51,501 bases of DNA from an uncultured Acidimicrobiaceae bacterium (GCA_947259275.1 CAMYMH010000024.1:1-51501); one strand, 5' to 3'; positions 35,524 through 45,583 are shown, counted from the stretch's first letter. The notes: generated by a model not told the origin, from the letters alone. A program made the numbers and translations.

Positions 35524-36266
35524 CTACAGTCCGAACGCCAACGCCAGCGCGGTCACCGCGTTGAAACCCATGTGCATGAGGATGGGCCGGCTGAGTGATC
35601 CGCCGCTTCGTTCGCGGGCGAATCCGAGAATCACCCCCAGGCCGGCCAGGGCCGGCACCAGCAGCAGCGTGGCCGGATCGGTGAGATGGACGAGACCAAA
35701 GGTGATGCCGGTGATCCAGATGGCCGGATTCAGCGCCATCCGTGACTTGAGCACGTCGAGCAGCACTCCGCGAAACAGCATCTCTTCCAGGATGGGCGCC
35801 AGCACGGCGATGACGAGCACGATCACTGCGGTCTCACCGAGGTTGTCACTCGATTCGGCGGCCTCGACGACCTCCTGGGTGGGAGGGTCGACCCCGATCA
35901 ACGAAAACAGCCCTGTCAACGCAATCGCCGAGATGAACAGCAGCCCGGCGCCGTAGAGGAAGAACGGCCAGTCGGAAGCGGAAACGTGCAGGTGGTAGTC
36001 CGCTTGGAAGTTGCCGCTCCCCTTCCGGGTGCTCAGCAGCTTCAAACCGAGATACATCGCCGCGTATTGGGCAAGCGCCGCCACCATGATTACCCGCGGC
36101 AGTTGTTCGTCTGAGTCGACTGCATCGGGATCGGCGAAATCGACGAGATCGACAAAGCCGGCGAAGTGTGCCAGCACCAGGCCGGCCACCGATGCCACCA
36201 GGGCGGCGATGTAGACGAAGATCGGGTCGCGCAGCGACCAGGGTGATGCCGGGGCCTGCGGTTCCA

Positions 36267-36267
<1 letters not shown>
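35524..36267 (-). CDS. CPBP family intramembrane metalloprotease
   Basis: A 247-residue multi-pass membrane protein with the Abi/CaaX-protease motifs: APILEEMLFRG (EExxxR), FGLVHLTD (FxxxH) and HMGFNAVTAL (HxxxN). Members cleave within the membrane or act in bacteriocin immunity; the target here is unknown. The ATG at 36267 shares one base with the leuS stop (TGATG), so it is translationally coupled to leuS. The longer upstream frame is inside leuS. Confidence 0.88.
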
Positions 36268-39020
<2,753 letters not shown>

Positions 39021-39070
39021 CGGGGGGAGGTTAGTGGGCGCTCGACATCGCCTTCGGCGTTGCCGAGCAG

Positions 39071-39137
39071 CCAACCGCAGACCGCCAGCCGCCGACCGCT
39101 ACGACTATCGGCGGTCGGCGGTGGACGATGGGCGGTT
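39071..39137. repeat. Large imperfect palindrome upstream of leuS
   Basis: The perfect inner stem CCGCCGACCGC/GCGGTCGGCGG (39089-39099 with 39111-39121, 11-base loop) is flanked by AACCGC/GCGGTT. The outer arms resemble those of the greA-holA hairpin at 29,974, suggesting one dispersed repeat family. Confidence 0.65.
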
Positions 39138-39217
39138 AGCCCCCGGCACCGATCCCATCACGAACCGTTCAAGCTGAGCTAGAGTCTTTTCACCAGAGAA
39201 AGGAGGTGGTCCGAAGA

Positions 39218-39259
39218 ATGACAGGTTTATCGAGGACTCTGGAGGTGGCCGGGCGCTAA
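39218..39259 (+). CDS. Possible 13-residue leader peptide
   Basis: ATG to TAA encodes MTGLSRTLEVAGR. The GGAGG core of an unusually long Shine-Dalgarno lies 11 bases upstream, itself base-paired in the structure described for 39195-39438. Its translation would open that stem, which is the usual logic of an attenuating leader. Expression is not shown. Confidence 0.4.
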   Translation: MTGLSRTLEVAGR

Positions 39260-39405
39260 GCCAGCCATCGAAAGGAGAGCTGGCTTTCCCCACGGGGACA
39301 GGTAGCGACTCCAAACCCGGACCACCGATTCTCTGAGACCCGCGAGCTGGTCCCCTCGCGGCGGCAGCTCTCTTGGCGAGCGCTGACGAAGGATCTCGAG
39401 TCTTA

Positions 39406-39438
39406 CGAACACCCCGCCTCTCGGAGGCGGGGTGTTCG
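39406..39438 (+). terminator. 15-bp hairpin before the hydrolase-cyclase gene
   Basis: CGAACACCCCGCCTC-TCG-GAGGCGGGGTGTTCG, a perfect stem with a 3-base loop and no T-tract after it. It stands 21 bases upstream of the ATG at 39460 and could stop or pause leader transcripts. Confidence 0.6.
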
Positions 39439-39459
39439 CGTTGCCAATAGGATCCGACC

Positions 39460-40797
39460 ATGGCCGACGCCCCCCAGACGAAGTACACCCGCAGTGGCGA
39501 CGTCAACATCGCCTACCAGGTGGTCGGTGATGGGCCACCCGACCTCGTATACGTCCCGGGGTGGATCTCAAACGTCGAGTTGATGTGGGACGATCCAGGG
39601 ACCGCCCGGTTTCTCCGGCGGCTGGCATCGTTCTCCCGGCTCATCCTCTTCGACAAACGCGGCACCGGCATGTCCGACCCCATGCCCGTCGACGCGCCGC
39701 CAACCCTCGAAACCCGCATGGACGATGTGCGAGCGGTGATGGATGCGGCCGGTTCCGACCGCGCCACCCTCATGGGCCACTCGGAGGGCGGCAATATGTG
39801 CATTCTGTTTGCCGCCACCTATCCGGAACGAACCGACGGGCTGATACTCATCAGCTCGTACGCCAAGCGCATCTGGTCCGAGGACTATCCCTGGGCACCC
39901 AAGCCGACCGACCGCGCAGCTGAAGTCGAGGGAGTCGAGGAAGGCTGGGGAGATTTGACCGGCCACTTGGAATGGCTGGCTCCCAGCCGGATCAACGACG
40001 AGGCGTTCGTCGCCTGGCTCAGCAGGTACATGCGGTTGTCGGCCAGTCCGCAGGCGGCCGCCAATCTGCTTCGGATGAACACCCAGATCGACACCACGGC
40101 CGTCCTGGCGACCATAAGTGTGCCGACCCTGTGCCTGTATCGGACCGACGACCTGGACGTCAACGTCGAGGAAGGCCGTTGGATCGCGTCCCAGATACCG
40201 GGAGCACGATTCGTCGAGCTGGCGGGAGGCGACCACTTCTTTGGTGTCGGCGAAACCGAGCCGATGCTGGCCGAGATCCAGGAATTCGTGACCGGTCAGC
40301 GGTCGAGCGCCACATCCGAGCGGGTGCTGGCCACGGTGCTGTTCACCGACATTGTCGGCTCAACCGAGCGAGCCGCCCAGCTCGGCGACCATGAGTGGCG
40401 AAACCTGCTCGAGCGGCACAACCAGGTCGTACGCGCCGAGCTCGACAAACACCGCGGCCGGGAGATTGGAACCGCCGGCGACGGATTCCTGGCGACCTTC
40501 GACGGACCGGCCCGCGCCATCGCCGCCGCCCACGCCATCGCCGAGTCGGTCTCACCGCTCGGCCTTGAGGTCAGGGCCGGGCTCCACACCGGGGAGATCG
40601 AGGTGGTGGGCGACGATGTAGCCGGCCTGGCCGTCCACATCGGTGCTCGCATCTCCGCACTGGCTGGGGCGCGAGAAGTCCTGGTATCGAGAACGGTGAA
40701 GGACCTGGTGGCCGGGTCTGGCATCGAATTCGAAGATCGAGGCGTTCACACCCTCAAAGGGGTTCCAGATGAGTGGCACGTGTTTGCGGCAGTGTGA
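39460..40797 (+). CDS. Alpha/beta hydrolase fused to a class III adenylate cyclase
   Basis: A 445-residue two-domain protein. Residues 10-275 are an alpha/beta hydrolase with nucleophile Ser108 in GHSEGG, oxyanion region VPGWISN and a C-terminal GGDHFFG His. Residues about 283-445 are a class III nucleotide cyclase: LFTDIVGSTERAAQLGD and AGDGFLATFDGPARAI hold the two metal-binding Asp, with LHTGEIE and VHIGARISALAGAREVLVS after. It probably makes cAMP (guanylate cyclase not excluded). Hydrolase-like sensors are often fused to this cyclase type, perhaps to sense a small ligand. The structured leader upstream may control it, and a CRP-type site exists near 2,870. Confidence 0.88.
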   Translation: MADAPQTKYTRSGDVNIAYQVVGDGPPDLVYVPGWISNVELMWDDPGTARFLRRLASFSRLILFDKRGTGMSDPMPVDAPPTLETRMDDVRAVMDAAGSDRATLMGHSEGGNMCILFAATYPERTDGLILISSYAKRIWSEDYPWAPKPTDRAAEVEGVEEGWGDLTGHLEWLAPSRINDEAFVAWLSRYMRLSASPQAAANLLRMNTQIDTTAVLATISVPTLCLYRTDDLDVNVEEGRWIASQIPGARFVELAGGDHFFGVGETEPMLAEIQEFVTGQRSSATSERVLATVLFTDIVGSTERAAQLGDHEWRNLLERHNQVVRAELDKHRGREIGTAGDGFLATFDGPARAIAAAHAIAESVSPLGLEVRAGLHTGEIEVVGDDVAGLAVHIGARISALAGAREVLVSRTVKDLVAGSGIEFEDRGVHTLKGVPDEWHVFAAV

Positions 40798-40994
40798 GCC
40801 TACGAGCAGTCCAACGGCGAGGTGTCGATCTGGACGCAGCCGTCCCAATGTTGAAGGCAGCCGCTCTGCTGATCTCGCTGGCTGCGCCCGTTGGGAAAGC
40901 CTCGACAAATCGGCGGCGGTAGTGGCGATAGTGGCTGTAAACCTCGGCACCAAGGTGTGGTCTCGCATTAGCTTGGGCTGGTCGAGAGTGATCC

Positions 40995-41786
40995 TCAGGC
41001 CCAGCCGTATCGGACGAGATAGGCAATCACCACATCGGCAGCGATGTGGACGATGACGGGAGCCGCCAGGCCGTGTGAGTGGATCCGGAGCCAGCCCAGG
41101 GCGCCACCGTACACCGACGCCATCGCCACCCCCCACCAGCCGCTCGGGATGCCGTTGAGGTGGATGGCTCCGAAGACGATCGCCCCGAGCAGAATCGCAG
41201 CGGTCGAACCGGCCGGTAGCAGTGCTTGGACCACGATTCCCCGATACACGAGCTCCTCGGCGGCCGAGTTCAAGCCACCAAAGACGACGGCCGCGATCGG
41301 GAACAACCACCATGGGATCCGTTGTGCCTGGTCGATCACCTGGTCGAGCGTCGATGGCTCGCCGATGCGGATCGTCGTGCCCCCACTGAAGGAGAGCCGC
41401 GGCTGGGCACCCGCCCACACCGTGAGCGCGGTCCCGGCCACTATCACCGTCACCACCATCACGGCGATCACCGCCGGGGAGAAGGTTCCGAGCCGCAGCC
41501 AATCCTGCCGGGATCGCAACCCCGGCCGGGCCACCAGCGCCAACCCGGCGGCAACGGCCGCCAGCCACACCGACGAGACTGGACCGCCCACCATTCCCAC
41601 AATGACGAGCCCCATTGCGGCAAGCCACGTTGCGTCTTCGTCGCGGCTGCGCCGCGCCACAATCAGAATGGCGGCCAGAAACCCCCCCGGCACCCACCGC
41701 CAGGAGCTGCCCAGCAACAGCGAGCCGGCAATCAAACAAACGAGCGCAGCCCACGCTACGGGAGTGGGCCTAGGGCGTCTATCCAC
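40995..41786 (-). CDS. CPBP family intramembrane metalloprotease (second copy)
   Basis: A 263-residue membrane protein with about seven hydrophobic segments and the motifs AAEELVYRG, FGAIHLNG and VIVHIAADVVIAYL, i.e. the glutamate pair and two histidines of the CPBP/Abi active site. It is divergent in sequence from the copy at 35,524 and stands alone, facing the hydrolase-cyclase gene across a 197-bp gap. It is the last core gene before the tRNA scar. Target unknown. Confidence 0.85.
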   Translation of the reverse strand: MDRRPRPTPVAWAALVCLIAGSLLLGSSWRWVPGGFLAAILIVARRSRDEDATWLAAMGLVIVGMVGGPVSSVWLAAVAAGLALVARPGLRSRQDWLRLGTFSPAVIAVMVVTVIVAGTALTVWAGAQPRLSFSGGTTIRIGEPSTLDQVIDQAQRIPWWLFPIAAVVFGGLNSAAEELVYRGIVVQALLPAGSTAAILLGAIVFGAIHLNGIPSGWWGVAMASVYGGALGWLRIHSHGLAAPVIVHIAADVVIAYLVRYGWA

Positions 41787-41839
41787 CTGTTCAACTCTAC
41801 GAGACGGTTCCTAGCCGAACCGCGCGGGAAAAGACCGAG

Positions 41840-41886
41840 TGGAGCTGGAGGGATTTGAACCCTCGACACCTTGCATGCCATGCAAG
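41840..41886 (-). other. Detached 3' half of tRNA-Ala(GGC), probable integration scar
   Basis: On the minus strand the sequence forms a tRNA anticodon arm (CTTGC-ATGGCAT-GCAAG, anticodon GGC), a 5-base variable loop, a T-arm (GAGGG-TTCAAAT-CCCTC) and the 3' acceptor strand CAGCTCC with discriminator A. The matching 5' acceptor GGAGCTG and a D-arm are absent. Instead a hairpin (41891-41919, GAGGGTT/AACCCTC plus CGC/GCG) follows. Tyrosine-recombinase elements leave exactly such a displaced 3' half, so this marks the left end of an island. The intact gene should lie at the island's other end, outside the window. Confidence 0.75.
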
Positions 41887-42049
41887 ATCGGAGGGTTTCG
41901 CTCAACTGGGCGAACCCTCGAAAAGGCAGTTGATCATTGGGTTTTCGGCACTCATCGCTTCCCGTTGATTCCCATGGTTTTCCGTTCTCATGCGGCCCAG
42001 ATGCGGCCCAAGCCGCGGCCGTTTCGCCGACCGGTCGTACAATCCGGTC

Positions 42050-42379
42050 ATGCCAAGAACCCGAAGTGCACAGGTGGGGCCGGCGACTCGCCCTGTCGCC
42101 GTTCCCGACGATGTCGACGACCCGTCGATCCCCAAAGCGACAGGACGAGTGGTGTTGCCTGGGCACATGCGATGGAGTGGGCGTGCCGAGTACGACCTGT
42201 CGGACCGGCGTGACCGAATCAGCGCCTACGAGCAGGTCTTGACCGAGGGCACCGCCGACGACGTTCGGCACTTCATCGAAATCGACCAGCTGGTCGATCT
42301 GTGGGATGAGCTGGTGCTGTCAGCCCACGTCCGGGCCGCCTGGGAGGCGTGGCTCCGCCGTCACAGCCGACTGGCCTGA
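42050..42379 (+). CDS. Small protein upstream of an AbiEii-type toxin (possible antitoxin)
   Basis: A 109-residue protein; the C-terminal half is the conserved-looking part (RDRISAYEQVLTEGTADDVRH, then LVDLWDELVLSAHVRAAWEAW). Small proteins of this kind occur just before AbiEii-like nucleotidyltransferases in actinobacteria. The 3-base gap to the toxin start supports an operon. Antitoxin function is inferred from position only. The ATG at 42050 is chosen over an upstream one lying in the tRNA-flanking hairpin region. Confidence 0.6.
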   Translation: MPRTRSAQVGPATRPVAVPDDVDDPSIPKATGRVVLPGHMRWSGRAEYDLSDRRDRISAYEQVLTEGTADDVRHFIEIDQLVDLWDELVLSAHVRAAWEAWLRRHSRLA

Positions 42380-42382
42380 TCG

Positions 42383-43001
42383 ATGCTGAGCCCCCTCCAG
42401 GAGAGGCTGAGGCGGCTGGTCGGGCAGCTCCCGGAAGCGGAGACCATTGCGCTGGCCGGCGGAGCGGCGCTCATCGTTCGGGGAGTCGTCGACCGTCCCA
42501 CGCGTGACCTGGACTTCTTCGCCACCTCAGCGGACGAAGTGAACCGAGTGGTGCCAGCACTCGAAGCGTTGTTGGGTGAGCACGGTCTGGACGTCGAGCG
42601 GGTCCAGGTCGCCGACGGGTTTGCCCGCTTGCTCGTGTCGTCGGGGGGCGAGACCACGACGGTCGACCTGTCGTGGGATGCTCGACAATTCACACCAGAG
42701 CAAAACGGAGGAGGGTGCGATTCTCGCCGCAAACGAACTCGCAGCCGACAAGTTGCTGGCCCTCTTCGGTCGAGCGGCGGCTCGTGACTTCGTCGATGTG
42801 GCTGCGCTCGCATCCCGGTACGGACTCCAGGAGCTCTGCGATCTGGCAGCTGACAAGGATCCCGGCTTCGACCGCTCGGTTCTGGCGGCCATGCTGGGAA
42901 CACTCGATCGCCTACCGAGAGCCGACTTCGACGTTGACGACGCTGAGTTCGCTCGATTGCAGACCCTGGTCGAAAGCTGGCGCAACCAGCTCGAAGGCTG
43001 A
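42383..43001 (+). pseudogene. AbiEii/AbiGii-type nucleotidyltransferase toxin, frameshifted
   Basis: The first frame gives TIALAGGAALIVRGVVDRPTRDLDFFA, the nucleotidyltransferase core with the DLDFF metal motif, up to VDLSWDARQFTPEQ. The second frame continues EGAILAANELAADKLLALFGRAAARDFVDVAALAS, the C-terminal half, to 43001. Removing one A from the AAAA run at 42702-42705 restores a single frame (…TPEQTEEGAIL…), so a one-base insertion explains the break. AbiEii toxins act in phage defence and TA systems by nucleotide transfer. The gene may be inactive, or the insertion may be a sequencing error. Confidence 0.75.
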
Positions 43002-43088
43002 GATTGCCTTGCCTGTTTCGACCCCCCAGCAGGGCCGCCGTTGCGGGCTCACCGCTTTGCGCTGGCTAGCGGCTCTTTCCGGGGCCCT

Positions 43089-43919
43089 TCAGGTCTCCGA
43101 CGCTGAACCCGGCGACTCTGGTTGTGAGCGTGTCTCCCGGTGACGGGAAAGGAAGTCGTCGACCGCTGATTGTGCTTCTGACTTGATCTCCCGGTACCAG
43201 AGGTTCTCATCCCACGGATCCTCGACGGAGGCATCGAACAGGTCGTCCTCATAGCTCGTGTGTCGATGCCGAATCAGCGCCCGGGCAGCCAGAGCGGCGC
43301 GCTCATCCAGCGACAACGTCCGAGTACGGCCGACCCGACCACTCCCCACCTCAACCGACCGATCAGCCGCCTCCCGGGCAATCCCACCGGCCAGGTCAGC
43401 GTGCTCGGGAGCGAACGCCAGAAAGCGGAGCACCGCCTCCTCAAACTCGTCCCGATAGGCAGCTTCTCGCTTGGCTCGACTCCGAGCACCCTGCTCGCGA
43501 CGCTTCGAGCGCTCCTCGGCCGTCGCCGACGCTTCGGCCTCGGCCGCCTCGATGTTCCCCTGCGGTGCCCACAACCCCAGCCGGCGCCGATGGGCCCGGT
43601 GGCGTCCCCGGGGCTGCCATGCCACCCAATAAGTACCGGCCGCTTTGACCCGCCGCGTCACAAAGGCATCACCCGACGACAGGAACTCCCACTCCTCGGG
43701 GATCTCGATCTCACCATGGTCCGGATTCCACGGGCCCTCCCGCGTCATGTACACATCCAGATGAAGCGCTCGCAGGTCCGTGTCCTCCACATCCCCAACT
43801 CTCGCACGCCACCCACCCATTGCGCCCAAACGAGTCGGGTCCCCACCCTCCGACTGACTCGGTTCCAGCTCGACCGAGCCAGCCGCCCCGACACGGTCAT
43901 CGCTGTCCGCTACCGGCAA
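43089..43919 (-). CDS. DUF2293-like protein
   Basis: A charged, soluble 276-residue protein. The central part (EIPEEWEFLSSGDAFVTRRVK, then AAGTYWVAWQPRGRH and LGLWAPQGNI) and the C-terminal part (GSGRVGRTRTLSLDERAALAA, then ALIRHRHTSYEDDLF) follow the pattern of actinobacterial DUF2293 proteins, whose function is unknown. The TTG at 43919 is the longest start; an ATG at 43820 (MGGWRARVGDVED) is also possible, because conservation begins after it. It is divergent from the MerR operon. Confidence 0.6.
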   Translation of the reverse strand: MPVADSDDRVGAAGSVELEPSQSEGGDPTRLGAMGGWRARVGDVEDTDLRALHLDVYMTREGPWNPDHGEIEIPEEWEFLSSGDAFVTRRVKAAGTYWVAWQPRGRHRAHRRRLGLWAPQGNIEAAEAEASATAEERSKRREQGARSRAKREAAYRDEFEEAVLRFLAFAPEHADLAGGIAREAADRSVEVGSGRVGRTRTLSLDERAALAARALIRHRHTSYEDDLFDASVEDPWDENLWYREIKSEAQSAVDDFLSRHRETRSQPESPGSASET

Positions 43920-44075
43920 AGCGCTGAGGTTGGACCCCTTCCAGATAGCGGACGACTAGCGCATAATGCCGGTTCGGCTCGGGACGGAATGCGTGATGAC
44001 GCTCTGACTGGCGGGTGATCTGTGCGGGCTTGGTGCCTGGCTTTGGATGCGCGCCGTGGCTATGGCGATTCTCCC

Positions 44076-44106
44076 TTGACCTTCGAGTGACTCGAAGGTT
44101 TATTGT
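44076..44106 (+). promoter_or_regulatory. MerR-type promoter with a 19-bp spacer and perfect palindrome
   Basis: The -35 box TTGACC (44076-44081) and -10 box TATTGT (44101-44106) are 19 bases apart, the over-long spacing that MerR-family activators correct by twisting DNA. The palindrome CCTTCGAGT-G-ACTCGAAGG (44080-44098) fills the spacer. The first codon of the merR gene is 8 bases past the -10, so the transcript is nearly leaderless. Confidence 0.85.
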
Positions 44107-44113
44107 CTTGTCT

Positions 44114-44527
44114 ATGAGGATCGGACGAGCAGCAGAACAGGCACTGTTGGAGACTTCGACGATTCGTTTCTACGAGTCGGCTGGGGTGCTACCCGAACCC
44201 GTTCGCAGCGACGCCGGATACCGCGTCTACGACGAGCCCGACATCGAGCTGATGCGGTTCGTGCGGAGGCTCCGGGCGCTCGGGTTGCCGCTGGATGACA
44301 TCCGAGAGATCGTCCACCTACGGGACTCGGGCGTGGCTCCGTGTCAGCCGGTACGTGACGCGATCGCCCGTGAGGCGGAAGCGGTTGACGACCGGATGGC
44401 CGAACTGGCCCGACTACGTGGCGAGCTGCGCTCTCTGCAGAAGCGAATGGATTCGATCGTCGACCAGTGGCCGCAGGTCTGCGTCTGTCACGTCATAGAA
44501 GACACCAAAGTGAGGAAGAGGTCATGA
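44114..44527 (+). CDS. MerR-family metal- or thiol-responsive regulator
   Basis: A 137-residue protein. Residues 1-70 are the MerR winged helix (RIGRAAEQALLETSTIRFYE, AGVLPEPVR, GYRVYDE). A long dimer helix and a C-terminal loop with CVCHVIED follow. Cys77 (APCQPV), Cys123, Cys125 and His126 could bind a soft metal, as in ZntR/CadR/MerR relatives. It sits directly behind its own MerR-type promoter, so it is autoregulated and drives the two genes after it. The ATG at 44114 is chosen over a 33-codon upstream extension that crosses the promoter. Its stop overlaps the next start (ATGA). Confidence 0.85.
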   Translation: MRIGRAAEQALLETSTIRFYESAGVLPEPVRSDAGYRVYDEPDIELMRFVRRLRALGLPLDDIREIVHLRDSGVAPCQPVRDAIAREAEAVDDRMAELARLRGELRSLQKRMDSIVDQWPQVCVCHVIEDTKVRKRS

Positions 44528-44826
44528 GAGTCACGTTGCAGTACTTCAACGGATGCCCGAACTGGAAGGAGACCGAAGCCCACATCGAAACCCTCCAATC
44601 AGAGGGAGTCGACGTGGAATTGGACCGTCAGCTGATCGAAACGCCGGAGGCGGCCGAACAGTACGGGTTCCGGGGCTCACCCACGATCATCATCGATGGG
44701 TCCGACCCGTTCGCCGACCCTGACGCCCCGATCGGTCTGTCGTGTCGGGTGTATGCGACCGAGGACGGCTACGCCGGGTCGCCGAGCCTCGATCAGCTCC
44801 GGGCAGCGCTCCAGAAGGCCAGCTGA
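44524..44826 (+). CDS. Thioredoxin-like DF-family protein
   Basis: A 100-residue thioredoxin-fold protein. VTLQYFNGCPNWKE places one Cys (residue 11) at the N-end of the first helix, and GFRGSPTIIIDG is the cis-Pro loop. The family (called DF or thioredoxin-like) includes selenoprotein members, and many sit in mercury or metal resistance operons. Here the codon is TGC, a true Cys. It overlaps merR by ATGA and precedes the rhodanese gene by one base, giving a three-gene operon. Its role as a redox partner of the rhodanese is inferred. Confidence 0.75.
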   Translation: MRVTLQYFNGCPNWKETEAHIETLQSEGVDVELDRQLIETPEAAEQYGFRGSPTIIIDGSDPFADPDAPIGLSCRVYATEDGYAGSPSLDQLRAALQKAS

Positions 44827-44827
44827 C

Positions 44828-45583
44828 ATGGTCGCCAACATCGACCGGGCCCAGCTCCTCGAACTGATCGACGAGGGAGCACAAGTCGTCGATGTGCTTC
44901 CCGACGCCGAATACACCGCCCAACACATCCCCGGTGCGGTCAATCTCCCGCTGCGCCAACTCAATGCCGAGACCGCGGCAGTGTTGCGGCGGGACAAACC
45001 GGTGGTGGTTTACTGACACGATGGCTTGTGAGACATGTCTCCCCGAGCCGCGTGCCGGCTCGAAGCACTCGGATTCGAACAGGTCTACGACTACACCGCC
45101 GGCATCGCCGACTGGAAAGCCGCCGGCCTCCCGGTAGAAGGAACAGAAAGCCCCGGCCTGCGCATCGCCGATGCCACCCGACCCGACATCCCCACCGCCC
45201 AACCACACGAAACGTTCGGTATCGCACGGCAACGAGCCAATGAGGCCGGATGGGACGAAGCATTGGTGGTCGACTGCGAAGGTATCGTCGTCGGGAGATT
45301 GCGAGGCTCCGCCTGGGAAGCCGACGACGAACTAACCGTCGACACGGTCATGGAGCTGGGGCCGACCACAGTTAGGCCGGACGGGTCCCTGCACAGTCTC
45401 CTCGGGCGGATGAACGAACGCGGCACCAAGCTCGTAGTCGTCTCGGACCCCCAGGGACACCTCATCGGAGTCGTCCTCACCGGCGACGCCCAACGACTCG
45501 CCACAGGCGAGCCTCCCGAGCGAATCTGGAAGGACTGCAACGGCTGTCCAGGACGCTGGAGCCCAGCCGAGCAGGACACCTGA
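44828..45583 (+). CDS. Rhodanese-CBS protein with two in-frame TGA codons (probable double selenoprotein)
   Basis: A 251-codon frame beginning [20 protein letters not shown]. Residues 1-105 are a rhodanese domain ([21 protein letters not shown]). At the active loop the sequence reads [29 protein letters not shown], with TGA at 45014-45016 (codon 63) and 45029-45031 (codon 68). Rhodaneses of this type normally have Cys at both places (YC-x4-CDMSPRAA). The frame continues without a stop through the rest of the rhodanese and a CBS-like pair ([10 protein letters not shown]... [18 protein letters not shown]) to 45583. Selenocysteine at both sites is the simplest reading; two nonsense mutations exactly at both Cys codons is the alternative. 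A SECIS-like hairpin follows. Confidence 0.75.
45030..45062 (+). promoter_or_regulatory. Candidate bacterial SECIS hairpins
   Basis: For the second TGA, CGAGCCG-CGTGC-CGGCTCG (45044-45062) gives a 7-bp stem whose loop contains G-U, about 20 nt past the TGA, within the usual bacterial SECIS range. For the first TGA, GAGA-CATG-TCTC (45030-45041) is a weaker hairpin about 17 nt downstream. Both lie inside the coding frame, as bacterial SECIS elements do. Confidence 0.5.

Larger units (their letters stand above)
39195..39438 (+). ncRNA. Candidate structured leader or small RNA with a sequestered Shine-Dalgarno
   Basis: On the plus strand AGAAAGGAGGTGGTCC (39197-39212) can pair over 16 nt, with one G-U, with the 3' end of 16S rRNA. 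The same bases pair with a downstream copy of the 16S tail: AGAGAA/TTCTCT (39195-39200 with 39329-39334) and GGTGGTCCG/CGGACCACC (39205-39213 with 39318-39326). Inside this long stem are a 13-codon ORF and a hairpin AAGCCAGC/GCTGGCTT (39258-39286). Outside it are CCGCGAG/CTCGCGG (39340-39361) and a 15-bp terminator-like hairpin (39406-39438), 21 bases before the next ATG. No known RNA class was recognised. The strand is inferred from the ORF and the terminator position. Confidence 0.55.

Noticed and set aside
39195..39438. tmRNA, RNase P RNA, SRP RNA or c-di-AMP riboswitch
   Set aside because: None of the conserved cores (tRNA-like ends, P4, the SRP tetraloop region, the ydaO core) is present.
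39021..39459. T-box riboswitch for leuS on the minus strand
   Set aside because: AGAGAATCGGTGGTCC and TTTGGAGTCGC superficially resemble T-box blocks, but there is no AGGGTGG-N-ACCGCG antiterminator and no clear specifier stem. The plus-strand reading explains the structure better.
41839..42213. Open frame starting MELEGFEPSTPCMPCK
   Set aside because: The first residues are the well-known false peptide produced by reading the antisense of tRNA-Ala(GGC). The rest shows no protein pattern.
44828..45016. Plain pseudogene: short rhodanese ending at the first TGA
   Set aside because: The frame is clean for 184 codons beyond, and both TGAs sit at conserved Cys positions. Kept as the alternative to be excluded.
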